Below, in pieces: positions 22,080 to 34,023 of a stretch of 64,000 nt of DNA. A program made the translations under genes and the position numbers. Where the stretch lies: assembly GCA_024345305.1 (NCBI GenBank), contig BRON01000002.1:3100001-3164000 (forward strand). The letters are read 5' to 3'. This stretch comes from Mrakia gelida. Its lineage: Eukaryota > Basidiomycota > Tremellomycetes > Cystofilobasidiales > Mrakiaceae. Numbering within the stretch: the first letter of the stretch is position 1; each line of letters starts with the position of its first letter. Under the pieces are notes generated by a model. That model did no database searches and was not told the origin of the DNA. It saw only the letters and a program-made list of their open reading frames with translations.

Positions 22080-23852
22080 TTAGAGTCCTGACAGACCCGA
22101 GAGGGCACCGATACCGAGAGCCTGAGGGGAAGGGAGGAGGCTGAGAGTCAGAGGAGAGCGACGGATGAGGGAGTGCGAGACGAACTTACAGTGATCTGTG
22201 CGAGGGTGAAGGGACACTCGAAGCTTTTGGATCCGTCGAAGGTTGGGGAGATGTTGATCTGAGTGTGTGAAAACAAGCAGAAAGGCGAAGGAATCGGTCA
22301 GCAGGATGGAAATGACGAGTTGAGCGACCACGACGCGTTCCAAGCGCAAGAGATGGACTGACCCTGAGGATCGAGAGCTTCGAGTAGATCTTGTAATCGA
22401 TCTCGATATCCCTCTTGTTGGCAGCTACCAAGAATCCACACCGGTCGACGACTGTGGGAGAGAGGAGAGGAAACCTGGTCAGATCGAGATCGAGAACGAG
22501 ACGCGTTAGTCGAGGAGCGAGAAGGACGAACTGTCCGTGATGATGGTGTTGTTCGAATCGAGAGAAGTGGTGTAGTCGACGCTGAAGGGGAAGCTGAATG
22601 TCGTTTTGGATCCGGATTTGAACCTAGGGGAGAAGAAGGAGGGAAGAAGTTAGATCGAAGACGCAGGTGAATGAAGCGCGAGGACGAGGCGACTAACTTG
22701 ATGTCCGTGAGGTTCCTGTGGGAAGATAAGATACGTAAAGGTCAGTAGAGGAGAGAAGAAGAAGGACAGGAGCTGGCGACTCACCCTCCACCGACTGAGG
22801 AAGTGAAGAGAGCGAACCAGAGATCAGTTGTGAGGCAGCCGACGTCGACCTCAGGCGAAACGATGGAGAGACTCACTCTGCGTAGCCACATTGGGGTAGA
22901 AGGCTTCGGCCTCTAGAGATTTGATGGTTGCAGAGAAGTAGTTGGGGTTGGAGACCGAGATGGACTGAACGCGAGGCGGATGAAGGAGAGAAACGAGGTC
23001 GCGAGATGGTCAGCTCGATCCTCCTTCGACTCCTGCTCCTCGATCTCTGAACGCGACTCACAGCAGTGAAATCGATGGAAAGGGAAGGAGTTGTTCCAGT
23101 GATGTTCACTGTAGGAGTTCCTACCTCGACCGAGTTGATTACGAGATTTGGGGGCTCTGAAGGAACGCAGGAAGGAGCTGGTGAGCTGCGGTCTTCGAAC
23201 GAGAGGGAGGAGAGGGGAAGGAGGAGGAAGGAGGGCTGGGAACGAACTGATGTAGAGAGCGAGGGTGAAGATGACGGTGAGGACGAGAACGATGACGAAG
23301 AGTATCGTGCATCCTAAGCACCGACCGAACGTGCGACATCCTCCTCCCTGGATGAGGGGAGAAAAACAAGAGAGGGAGGGCAGAAGGAGGTGAGCTCGCA
23401 CCGCTTGCGTTCGACTTTGAGCTCATCTGACCGTCCTACCATACACCCAGAGCTCATGACAGTCCTGTTCCGACAAGAAGACGAGCTCCTACATCATCTG
23501 AAAGCAGCGAAATGTCGAACTTACCCTTGTGATGAGCTTCCCTCTGTCCTTCTTCCTCCATTCCCCTAGCATTCCAGTCGACTTGGGAGGAGCACTCTTC
23601 TCAGCCTCGTAGGAACTCGAGTAGCCTCCAACCTGTCGAGCTTCAGCGTATCCGCCGTTCTTGTCGTACGTGTAGCCCTGGTCCTGGTCCTCAGGTCGGA
23701 AGGGAGCGTCTGTGAAGTGAGAGAGGAGGGAAGGAAGGGAAGAGAGGGGAAGGGAGATGACCGAGGAAACGCAAGGTTAGTAGAGCTCGAGGCAGAGGAA
23801 AAGCTGGAATATGTGACTTACCGGAGTGTGTATAGGGATCTCTGTAAGCCAT
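22080..23852 (-). CDS. single-pass membrane protein with LEA-2-like domain
   Basis: A multi-exon gene of about 300 aa; ATG at 23852 (MAYRDPYTHS), stop TAA at 22080-22082. Residues 1-80 are Tyr/Gly/Asp-rich and cytosolic. Then come a cysteine-rich GGGCRTFGRCLGCT and one TM segment (ILFVIVLVLTVIFTLALYI). The rest is an extracytosolic beta-rich domain with NLVINSVEVG, SISVSNPNYFSATIKSLEAE and SKTTFSFPFSVDY. This order matches fungal late-embryogenesis-abundant type 2 (LEA14-like) membrane proteins, which resemble plant NDR1/HIN1 proteins. Function in fungi is poorly known; a role in membrane or stress tolerance would be inference. The Cys pair next to the TM might be lipid-modified (inference). 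Confidence 0.75.
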
Positions 23853-25094
23853 AGCGAGAAAGAAAGAAGACTCTTGGAAAGGAGGGTGGGAGTTGCGAGC
23901 GAAGGAAAGCGGTCGTCGCGGGCGAGTCGAACTGGGTGACGACTCGGAGTCGCACCGCTCTCGAGAGTTCTTCTCTGCGAACGAAAATCCTCTGTTGACG
24001 GTTTCCTGACTCGAAACTTCTCCGAGGTTGATGCTTGACCTGATGTTGAGGCTTGAAATTACTTCCCGAATCTCGAAAATCTTCTCGCTGATTCCCTCGA
24101 TTTGTTGGTCGCTTCTCTCTTCTGCCGTCGCTCTTCCGCCTTTTGCTCGACTTTGGCAAGCCCGGTAGTCTCACTATGTAGAAATAAAGCTTCTGAGTTG
24201 AACTCATCTCGTTCAGCCGTCAACTGAGTCCAGCGAAGAGGCTTGGAAAGAGACAGAAGTGAGAAAGACAGTGTTCGACGCGTCGGCGCACCCTTTCAAT
24301 TCACTCGGCTTTCTCCTTTCTTCCCCTGAAGGACCGGGTCACAAAGTGGGAACCCTAAAGGCACGGCTCTTCGAGATGATACCGTGATGGTTTTGTCCAG
24401 CTTTTGGGCGATAGAGAGGAGACGGGTCGAGCGCGTCGTCAAAACTGACCTTCTCGTCGGCGCGCGCTTCGAAGCTTGTACAGTCAAAATGAAGACAAAG
24501 AGTTCTGCTGACAGTGATTTGGTGTATCAAGGGAGATACCCTCCAGGTTCCGAGAGGTTTGTGGCCGGGAGGAATGAGAAAAGGACGCGTCCGAACTTTG
24601 CGTCCCGCCGCAACGAAGGCCGTTCTCTCGCTTTCTCGTCTCTCAGAGCTGCGATCTCCTGTCCTATGAGAGCCCTCAAGTATTCAATCTCACCGGAAGC
24701 GCTACGGAGCGTCCCCGAACCTAGACGGAGTTCGCAGCCACTTTTCGCATCCAGTTCGCGACGCGTTCGGCCCTGACGCGTTTCGACTCAGAAAAAAAGC
24801 ATCTTCAACTCCTGAGACGCTCGCAAATTCCTCTCAGCTTGCCTTCGAGGATCTCAGAATGTCAATTCTTCGAGTCTCCTTGGCAACGAATCAACCCGAA
24901 GATTAGAGATTTGATAACGAAGACGGTTCGAACTCCGACTGAAATCCAAACTGACTCGAACCTCCTGGCGTCTTCTTCTTTCTCCCAACGACCATCTACT
25001 CCCCCAAAAGCACTTCCCCCCAAGCTCTCGAGCTCTCTACTACCACCTACCCAACCCCTACTACCTACCCACCCCAAAACAGCCCGTCTCGTCG
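23853..25094. promoter_or_regulatory. divergent promoter region between LEA-like gene and asparagine synthetase
   Basis: At 1,242 bp this is the longest gap in the window. Two TGACTC cores (24007-24012 and 24952-24957) match the half-site of Gcn4-type bZIP factors, which activate asparagine synthetase in other fungi. CTGAC is common here, so chance is possible. Three ACGCGT motifs lie at about 24583-24780. Open frames at 23818-24207 and 24384-24776 show no splice structure or family features. The 110 bases before the ASN ATG are C/T/A-rich, as in a 5' UTR. Confidence 0.4.
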
Positions 25095-27940
25095 ATGTGC
25101 GGAATCTTTGGAGTCTGCGGACTCAAGGGAGGAGAGAAGGAACTCGCCGCCTTCCGTCCCAAGGCTGTAGCGATGTCTAGGAAGCTTAGGCACAGGGGAC
25201 CAGATTGGTCAGGCTGTTTCGTAACTCGAGACACCATCCTGTGTCACGAAAGGCTCGCAATCGTCGGAGTAGGTGAGTTTGAGAGCTGGGAGGTCGAACG
25301 AGCGAAAAGAGCCACCGGCGCTGTTCGGCGCCGGGAATCTCTTACTTTCTTGGCTGGCTGTGTAGAGGAGAGTCGATTTGGTATCCTGGTGCAAGATGGG
25401 ACTTGCATCGTTGATGGTAGTGGAGAAAAAGCTCAACGAAGATGTCGAGCCTCTTTTCAGCCCGCGGCGCTCCTTCCCTTCCTTCAGCTCTCCTTCCCCG
25501 TCTTCGTTCTCGATAAACAGCTCTGACTCGACCTTCTTTTTCCTCGTATTCAGATACCGGAGCCCAGCCTCTCCTCAGCGACGACGGAACCATCTCGCTC
25601 TGCGTCAACGGAGAGATCTACAACCACCTCGCTCTTCGAAAGGGACTCAAAAACCAGGACGCCGTCTTCAAGACTCACTCCGACTGTGAAGTCATCATGC
25701 ACCTCGTAGGTACCTTCTCTCGTCTGTCCAGTAGCTCATCGAAAGGCCTTCGAGTGTTTTGGACCTCTGCAGCTGCATTTTTCGCGACGAGAGCTGACTT
25801 TTTCGTCCTCTTGGGTTCCTTCTCCCTCCTTCTTTCTCCTCCCTTGGCTCTCGTTCCGCGCATCAGTACAAGGAGCACGGAACCAACCTCTGCAACATGC
25901 TCGACGGCATGTTCTCCTTCATCCTCGTCGACACCGCCTTCACCCCTTCCCGAGTTATCGTCGCTCGAGACCCCATCGGAATCACCACCCTCTACCAAGG
26001 ATTCAAGTCCACCTCGCCCGACGTCCAGTACTTCGCGTCCGAGATGAAGGCCATCAGCGAGGAGTGCGACAACATCATCTCCTTCCCTCCCGGTCACGTC
26101 TACGACTCCCAAACCGGAAAGACCGAGCGATACTTCAACCCTTCGTGGTGGGGAGGAGACGTCGGAGAGGCGCCTACCGGAGCCGTCGACCTGACGGAGT
26201 TGAGGGAGAGCTTGGAGGCTGCCGTCAAGAAGAGGTTGATGACTGAGGTCCCTTACGGAGTGCTGTTGAGTGGAGGATTGGACTCGAGTCTGATCGCTGC
26301 CATCGCCCAGAGGGAGACCGAGAAGGTTCAGAAGGCTCAGATCGCTCTTCGAGAGGCTAGGCTGAAGAACGGACCTTCCGGAACTTCGACGCCAGACGGT
26401 GCTCGTGAGTTCGACTTCCCTCCATCTCTACTAGCTCGCGCTCGAACGATCTGACCGTATTTTTCTCGTTTCCTTACGCGTTTCAGTCCAGGAGGAGGCC
26501 GCTCTCGCTTCGTGGCCTCAGCTTCACTCCTTCGCCGTCGGACTCCCTGGCTCCCCCGATCTCCTCGCCGCCGCTAAGGCCGCTGCCTTCCTCGGAACCG
26601 TTCACCACGAGTACACCTTCACCGTTCAGGAGGGACTCGACGCCATCGAGGACGTCATCTACCACCTCGAGACCTACGACGTTACCACGGTTCGAGCCTC
26701 GACGCCCATGTACCTCCTCTCGCGGAAGATCAAGGCTATGGGAGTCAAGATGGTTCTCAGTGGAGAGGGATCTGACGAGATCTTCGGTGGTGAGTCGAGC
26801 TCGCACTTTTCTCAAAGCGATTCTTCGCGAGACGCGTCAAACCTCGACGAGAAGCTGAACTCCCCTCGTTCCTCCTCTCTTTCCAGGCTACCTCTACTTC
26901 CACGCCGCTCCCGACGCCAAGTCCTTCCACCAGGAGCTCGTCAAGCGAGTCAAGAACCTCCACACCGCCGATTGCCTTCGAGCCAACAAGTTCGTTCTTC
27001 CTCTTTTCGCCGTCCCTCTTCGCCTCGCTCGAACTGACGCGTTGTCCTTCCTCTCTCGCCTTGTTTCTAGGTCCACCATGGCTTGGGGACTCGAGGCTCG
27101 AGTTCCTTTCCTCGACAAGTCTTTCCTCGAGGTCGCCATGTCGATCGACCCCAAGTACAAGGAGTTCGGAAAGGGAGCTGCTCAGAAGACCGACGCTGAT
27201 GGTTGCCCCATGATGGAGAAGGTGAGCTTCTCTGCCTCGTTCTTACTCTCCAAAAGACGAGCTCTGACCTTACATCTCCCTTCTCTCTCACAGTACATCC
27301 TCCGAAAAGCCTTCGACTGCTCCCCCGACGGAAAGGTTCGTCGTCGTTTCGTTTCGCATCGCTCCTCGTCCCTCTCCTGACCTGTTCTTCGCTTTCTCGC
27401 TCGTTCTCCAGGCCTACCTCCCTCACTCCATCCTCTGGCGACAGAAGGAGCAGTTCTCCGACGGTGTTGGATACTCGTGGATCGACGGAATGAAGTCTCA
27501 CTCCGCTGAGGTCGTCTCGGACGAGCACCTCGCCGCCTCCGCTGAGAAGTGGGGACAGACCGAGGGTGCCGAGTGGACCAAGGAGGCCGTTTGGATCAGG
27601 GATATCTTCGAGAGTGAGTTTCAACCCCTCTCAGTTGTTTTGATCGCGCAGGAAGGAGAGAGAAAGAGCGCAGAGCTGACCTCGTCGCGTTCGTTTCGTC
27701 GTTCTTCCTTTTCAACAGAGCACTTCCCCTCGAAGGCCGCCGCTGCCACTACCGTTCGGTGAGTCTTTGAACCCTCTCTTCCGTCTTCTCGAACCCGTCC
27801 ACTGAGCTCTACCCTTCGCTTCGTTCTCGTCCTTTCACAGATGGATCCCCCGAACCGACTGGGGAATGTCTTCGGATCCCTCTGGACGAGCCGTTAAGAT
27901 CCACGACCAGGCTTACGAGGGAGGAGTCAAGCAGGAGTAG
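25095..27940 (+). CDS. asn1: asparagine synthetase (glutamine-hydrolysing)
   Basis: About 580 aa in roughly ten exons (25095-25272, 25554-25705, 25867-26404, 26487-26789, 26887-26989, 27071-27221, and more to TAG 27938-27940). It makes asparagine from aspartate, glutamine and ATP in the cytosol. The N-terminal class II glutaminase domain starts MCGIFG, with Cys2 as nucleophile. [17 protein letters not shown] and VNGEIYNH are visible. The synthetase domain has the PP-loop SGGLDSSL near residue 255, then [12 protein letters not shown] and EARVPFLD. The C-terminus is intact. Intron 1 is long for this genome (281 nt). TGACTC elements upstream suggest general amino-acid control. Identification is certain; exon ends after 27221 are approximate. 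Confidence 0.97.
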
Positions 27941-28464
27941 ATGTTTTCTCGTTTATTAGCTGTACCGCACGTTCTAGGCTAGTTGGTTTGTGCTTCGCGG
28001 TCGAGCTCGAAAGGGAACAGTCCGAGAAGAGGTCTGGACGACGAGCCTTGCTCAATCTTCAGGCTCGATGCAGCTGCAGAGAGACTGAGAAGTCGAGGTC
28101 TCGCGTCTCAGTGACATCCGAAAGCTTGCCCTTGAGGGGACAGCGAGCTTCGAAAAGCGAAGGCAGTACGAGGGAAGGACGACGACGCGTCGAGAACAAG
28201 ACAACTCGATTGTCTCTGCGACTCTTCTTGATCGATTTTCTCAACTCAAAGTTCCATGTCTCGCACTCTCAGTCACCAAATCTCATGCTCGATGTCTACC
28301 AGACCATCACCTTCTCACCTCGGCCGTGTGAAATCCTTCTAGAAGGTCCCAGCTCATCTGTCCTCTTTGTCTCCGAAAACGGAGCGTCGACTTCGACTCA
28401 GATCTCGAGAGCTCGCCATCCTCTCCCCAACCAGCTCCCTTCCTTCCAACTCAACTCTCCCAAA
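27941..28464. other. intergenic: ASN 3' UTR and next promoter
   Basis: Same-strand spacer of 524 bp. An ACGCGTCG motif lies near 28186. A pyrimidine-rich leader precedes the ATG at 28465. I see no gene. Confidence 0.4.
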
Positions 28465-29300
28465 ATGCCCTCCGCTACCTCCCTGGAAGAGGAAGTTCTC
28501 GACGTGGCTTCTGGTCTCGAGCTGGACGCTCAGACGTGAGTCTCTTTCTCGCTTCGTTGAGCTGAGAAGAAGAGGGAAGGAAGGAGGTCGGACGAGCTTC
28601 TCGCTGGCTCCTTCTTTCCCTGAGTTCGCTCGTGCTAGCTCGTGGCTGACCTTGAATTCTACTTTGGGTGGGCTGGGCGTGTGATCAGGTTCTTCATCGC
28701 CCTTGTGTTGATCTCCGTTGGAGGTCTTACGGTTCGATACGTGTGGAGGAAGTTCATCAACCCTCCGGCTCACTCTGGGTGAGCTCGACCTCCTTCTTCT
28801 CTGCTTTCTTGAGCTTATTCGCTCAACATATCGAGCCAAATCTGACTTCTTCGCTCTCACGGTCGTTCTTGTCGTGCAGTTACGGATGGGGATCCCCCGG
28901 TTTCATCACCTCCGGCGTCAGGAAAGGTGAGCTCACACCCTCCTTCCTTCCCTCCCTCTCCCTTCCCTTCCTCCTTCATTCTCCCTGACCTCACATCCTC
29001 CCTTCCCTTTTTTGTCTTCCTTGTACAGCCTGGGTCCCCAACCCCAACCCCGGACGACAAATCATTGAGCGAGACGACCGACACCTCTACCAAGACGGCG
29101 TTTCCGCTCCCGACGACGCTGCTCCCGTTGAACCTACCCACACGTCCTTCTCCATCAAGGAGAAGCTCGCTCAGGAGAAGCTCGAGGGAGGGAAGAAGAA
29201 CAAGCCTGAAGGATGGGAGGACGAGTGGCTGCCTGAGGGAGCCGCGAAGGCGAAGAACGCTGGGAACGTGAAGGAGAGGAAGGGGAAGGGGAAGAAGTAA
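28465..29300 (+). CDS. small single-TM protein, unknown function
   Basis: Four exons give about 160 aa. Intron phases close cleanly (GAC|GTGAGT-type donors; acceptors ATCAG, TGCAG, TACAG). A short acidic N-terminus (EEEVLDVASGLELDAQT) leads to one TM helix (FFIALVLISVGGLTVRYVW). A Gly/Pro-rich stretch follows (GYGWGSPGFITSGVRK), then a hydrophilic tail rich in Lys/Glu that ends in a run of Gly-Lys repeats. I do not recognise the family. Topology suggests a tail facing the cytosol (positive residues follow the TM). It could be an ER or mitochondrial outer membrane protein, but nothing in the sequence decides that. Confidence 0.65.
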
Positions 29301-29691
29301 AAGGAGGAGCTCGAGACGAGCTTTGACGAACGACTGCTTTTCATAGAGATTAGGGCTACGGATGCGATGCGATCTTGTTATTGACTCGTGTGGGTTGGAG
29401 GACACTGTCCGAGCTTTTGGAAGAGAAGGAAGGGGAGTGCGAGCGCGCAGGGAGGAAGGTCGACCTGAACGCGTTCGGACCTCGAAAACAAAACGTCAAG
29501 AGCACATGCAGGATCACAAAAGAAAACATCAGGGGAAGAGAGTCAAACGTAGATTATGAGGTCGTGAATAGGGCGAATAAGTAGTAGATGAGCAGCAGTC
29601 AATAATAAGTCGTCGTTCGTGAGTCGTCGTCGTCGCGCGTGAATAGTGTTCGTTTTCGTTCTCCCTCCCTTTCCTCCAAGCACCACCTTCG
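29301..29691. other. convergent intergenic region
   Basis: Tail-to-tail spacer of 391 bp. It is A-rich around 29500-29600 with short ATAATAAG and GTAGTAG words that may serve as polyadenylation signals on either strand. No gene seen. Confidence 0.35.
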
Positions 29692-32600
29692 TCACCGAAG
29701 AACCTCATTCGGGAACCTAGGATCGTAGTTCGGCGACCTCCTCGACGACTCGGGCTGTTGCGGTTGAGAAGCAGGAGGATTGAGTCTCCAACGACTTGGC
29801 TGAGCAACTCCGTTGGGATCTGATGGAGGTTGGTTGGGTCTGAGGGAGGATCGATCGGGACGGGGAGGTAGTATTTGAGTGGCGGAAGGGAGGATTGGGT
29901 ATCGGGCAGGTGAGAGAGGGGTTGGGCTGCGTGAAGCGAGGAGGAGAGGGAGGAGGTCAGTCAGCGTCGAGACGAAAGCGAAAGCGAACGAGCCAAAACT
30001 CACAGGATGATCTTCCTAGGCACAGCTCGGGATTCGGGGATGTAGAGCCTGCTGGCTTCCGGAACGGACCGGGGTCCTTGACGAGTGGGAGGGGAGGAGT
30101 CTGGCCTGGAGGGAGGAGGAGGAGGAGGAGCTCGGTGTTGCGACGCGACTTGAGGAGCTGGAGGAGGAGGAGGAGCCGAAGGGATGACGATGGGAGGTTG
30201 AGGTGGGAAGAAAGGATTGCTTTGTCGACGAGGTGAGGGTGATAAAGGAGCAGGGGAAGACAGAGCCGTCATGAACGAGTTGGGCGAGCCGAAGTCGAGG
30301 ACGGGCAGTTCCATTCCAGCGAGGAGTGAAGGCGACGAAGGACGAGTAGGACCGAACGTTCCAGCTTCCGAGTTGTCGCCCGATCGATGTGGAGAGTGAC
30401 CGTCTGGGTTGTCGAGAGCGCTACCGTTCGAGAACCGATCCAGAGGGGATTCAGCGGAGACGTAGCTTGCTCCGGATTCCCTGTGTCGAGCGGGAGGTTT
30501 GACGACGAGAGGGCTTGGGATGGTGCTGGAAGGTGAGGAGATCGATGGGAGGTGACGATGAGTGTAGGTGGGACTGAGGGGAGCTGGAGCGTTGTAGATC
30601 CGAAGAGAGTTGGGTCCGATAGGGAACGAAGGACGTTGGAGGTGGATTGGAGGAGGGTTGGAGTAGATGTTGAACGATGGTTTGGGAACGACCTTGACGG
30701 GAGCGACTTCCTCCTCGTTGCTGAGACCGACGTACTTCCCACTCCTCTCTCTCCTCGACTGAGAAGCAGAAGGGGGCATGACCGTCAGCCCGTCGTCCAC
30801 CGCTCGAGTCTCCTCGACGCGTTGCTCGCTCTCCCCACCACTTCTTCCTCCTCCAAACCACCCCCACCAGCCACCTCCTCCTTCCTCGACTACCTTGGGC
30901 TTCGGCTCAGCCTCTCGTCTACTCCTTCCGTTGAAGTGCCGCCGATCGATCTCGCTTTGAGCTGGGGAGGACGGCCGAAGAAGGATGATGGGAGAGGGAA
31001 GAGGAGGGGCGATTTGATTCGAGTGGTCGTTCGACGATGCCGCTGAGGAGATGGCGGCCGCTTCGAGTCGGCGATTAAGCCTCTCGTCCACTCCAGGATC
31101 GAGATCTGGGTTGACGTAGTTGAAGGCGAAGGTTCGAGAGGGGAAGAGGGAGAGTTGAGGGGAGTTTGGTGGTCGCGTCAAAGTCCTGTTGGGTCCATTC
31201 GCTCCTCGTCCAGCAGCGTTCCTCCCTCCAGTCCCTCCTTGGTAGTGCTGACCCTTCCTCCCCAACTCCGGATGTCGAGCGTCGTACCAATCCGTCAACC
31301 CAGCGATCCTCGCTTCCCTTCCAAGGGTGTCGTCCCCTCCTCCTCTCTCTCCTCGCCCTGCTCTCGCTCGTCTCCGATCCTCCTCGTACCCCAAATCCTC
31401 CATCCCCGAATCCCAAACATCTTCCTCCACCTCCTCATCCCTCGTCCCATCACTCCCAATGCCCCACTTCGCCTCCTCCCCAACCTTCCTCCTCGCCAAC
31501 TCGGCAGCACTCAAGTGTGGAGCGACGACCTCTCGTTCCCTCCTCTTCCCCATGACCACCTCAAAGTCCTTCTCGCGATCGGGTCCGTCGGGAGCAAGAC
31601 CTCGCATCTTGGAGAACATGTAGGAGGACCCGGAGGAGAACTCGCGACCGAAGTCACGGAAGTCGAGCGCGTGCCCAAGGGATTTCCAGCGAGAGGTTTT
31701 GAGGGTTCGGTCTTCGGGTCGGTAGGCGAGGTCTGGGGTCGAGAAGCAAAAGAAGAGGCGCAGGGTCAGTAGGGGTTTTCGAACGGAGAACGACCGAAAC
31801 GAACAGGTGAAGGCTCGGATGTGGAGGAAGGCGAAGCTGAAAGCAAACCACTACGCGTCAGTCGGCGAACTTCTCGAGTTCGAACGGAGAGTAGAAGAGC
31901 ACCCACATCACCATCTCGAAAGTCTCGAGCAAAGCGTTCAGACCCACGAGGACATCGTCAGCCGTCTGCAACGTGCGTAAAACAGAGAGCGAGAAAGTCA
32001 GCTCTCAAACGAGGAGGGACAAGGCTCGTTGGTTTCGAACGCTCACCATGTACTTCGTCGCTTTGATCGCACCGTACGACGAAAGAACCGAGAGGAAGGA
32101 CGCCTGCCAGAAGGTGAGGAAGACGACGGACTGAGAACGAAGAAGCCGATCAGCTTGTGCTCCCAACGCTTGTTCGGATCGCGAACGAGGAGAAGAAACG
32201 AACCTTGATGCAGAGGAACTTGATGATAGGCGAAAACGGCTTGAGCTCCTTCGCGACCACCACGTAGAGCTGAAGAACGCAGTACATAGCGACGGAGACG
32301 GAGACCGAGATGGCGACGGTGATCTGGACAGACGAAACCGAGGTCAGGAGGAGTTCGAGTCTCGCAGCAGCAGGAGAGAAAGAAAAGCTCACCCAGATGT
32401 GGGAGTAGACGGGCGAGTAAGAGGCGATGCAGTAGAGACCGATGTAATTGGTGACGACGGCGGCGAGAGTTGAGGCTGGTCGGATGAAGACGTATCTGAA
32501 AAAGCACGAAGAGGGTGTTGTCAATTTTCGGACGCGTCTCGAAGAACGAGAAGGCAGAAAGGAACGTACTGCATGATACCCCACTTTTGCAGCTGCAGGA

Positions 32601-33618
32601 AGTACAGCCCACTCGGTCTGTATTTCACCCATCCGAAAGGCCTTCGCCAGGCAAAGCAAGAACGAGTCAGAACACGACGAGCGAGCCGGAAGATCTTGGA
32701 CGAGAGCGATGGACTCACCACATCCATTTCTCCAGATGCTTATCCCTGAACACCTCCTTCACCTCCCTCTCGGTCTCACCGAGATAAGCGAGGAGCAGGT
32801 AGAAGAACGAAGCGATCACGAAGGCCTCGTAGCAATCTAGAGGAAAGAAAGGGGCGACCGTTCAGTTCAAACTCTCTCTTCTGCTAGCAAAGGTTCGACT
32901 CACCTCGGATGAGCTCGAAGTACAGAGCGTCCTGGTAGAAGACGTAAGAGAGGAAAGAGACGATCCCGTAGATGGGGACCATTAGGAGAAGTCTGAACGA
33001 GGAGGAAAGCCGAACGTGAGAGGTGAGCAAGGTTCGAGCGCGCGCGAAGAGTCGAAGAAGAGAACAGAAGGGAGAGGAGGGGGAGAGGGAGGCTGAACGA
33101 ACCGAACGATGTGTCGCTGTTGCCGCTTGTCGGTGTAGTAGGTGAGATGGTGGTAAATGAGCCAGAAGCTGGTCGTGGCTGAGGAAACGAAGGGAAAGGG
33201 GCGAAGAGGGAAAGGGAGCGGCGAAGGTCAGTCTCATCGAGAACTCCCGCCCGTCGCTCGTTCAGCGGCGTTCGAAGGAGTTCAGGACTCACCAGAGATG
33301 ATGGCGAAGAATCCAGAGATGATCCAGCCGACGTGATGGGCTATGAAGGAGAAGGAGGGCAGAGGGGAGGTCAGCTTGAGCTCGAGGCTCCTCGCAGACC
33401 TTGCTCAAACGTCCCGTCCTCGATCAGCCTGCTCGCCTTTGAAGACGAGATTTCCGTCCGAGTAGAAGGGTATAGGATCAGCCTGGTTCAGACGATGAGA
33501 CGAGGAGTAGAAGTCAGCTTGGGAACGGGGAGGGATCGAGGCAAGGAAGAGAGGGCAGGAGGAGGCGGGAGAGCGAGCTCACCTCGGCTTCGTGAACTGG
33601 GCAAGAAGAGTTCCCCAT
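29692..33618 (-). CDS. DUF300 / OST-alpha (TMEM184, Hfl1-type) membrane protein
   Basis: ATG at 33618 (MGNSSCPVHEAE), stop TGA at 29692-29694, roughly 950-1,000 aa in about ten exons. The N-terminal 370 aa hold seven hydrophobic segments with family motifs: AHHVGWIISGFFAIISATTS, RLLLMVPIYGIVSFLSY, RDCYEAFVIASFFYLL, GIMQYVFIRPASTLAAV, KSVVFLTFWQASFLSVL. The next 600 aa are disordered, with acidic, Gly-rich, Ser/Pro-rich and poly-Pro stretches. Related yeast proteins (S. pombe Hfl1) sit in the vacuole membrane and bind lipidated Atg8 through a cytosolic tail, so a vacuolar role is plausible by family. The second intron appears to use a GC donor (GCGAGC) near 33437. The last exon ends the tail with Pro/Ser/Arg repeats. 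Confidence 0.88.
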
Positions 33619-34023
33619 CGTGGCCAGGTTCGTTTAGAGAATCGTAGGTCGTGAATAGTAGAGTCGTGAAGTATAGAGGAGTCGAGTCGTAGTCCCTTGA
33701 GGCCGTTGGGTCGTGTGGAGAAGGGAGAGAGGGAAGGCGAGGAGAAGGGAGGGGTGAGCTTCAGCCCGTGGTGGACGAGCGAGCTTTCCTGGTGAACCTT
33801 CGTTCGTATAGAAGGTCGTGGTTGAAGGTCAAGAGTGAGTGTGAGCTAGAAGGGAAAGACATGCTTCCAATTCAACCCTTCCCCCCTCTCTTTGGGGTCT
33901 TTGTGGAGGTTTAGGAGCAAACGCAAAAGGAGGAAGAGGAGTCGAAAGGGTCGATCTCCTCTTGATGAGCTCGAAGTTTCCTTCCCTTCCCTGCACAACC
34001 CACCATCATCTCGCAAACCCAAG
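33619..34023. promoter_or_regulatory. divergent promoter: DUF300 gene / adenosine deaminase
   Basis: Both neighbours start at its edges (33618 minus, 34024 plus). The left half is GA-rich on the plus strand, the right end CT-rich, mirroring the pyrimidine leader seen at most starts. No specific motif is clear. Confidence 0.45.

Noticed and set aside
23818..24207. 130-residue minus-strand frame upstream of the LEA-like gene
   Set aside because: It is basic, low-complexity, without splice sites or family features, and overlaps exon 1 of the LEA-like gene.
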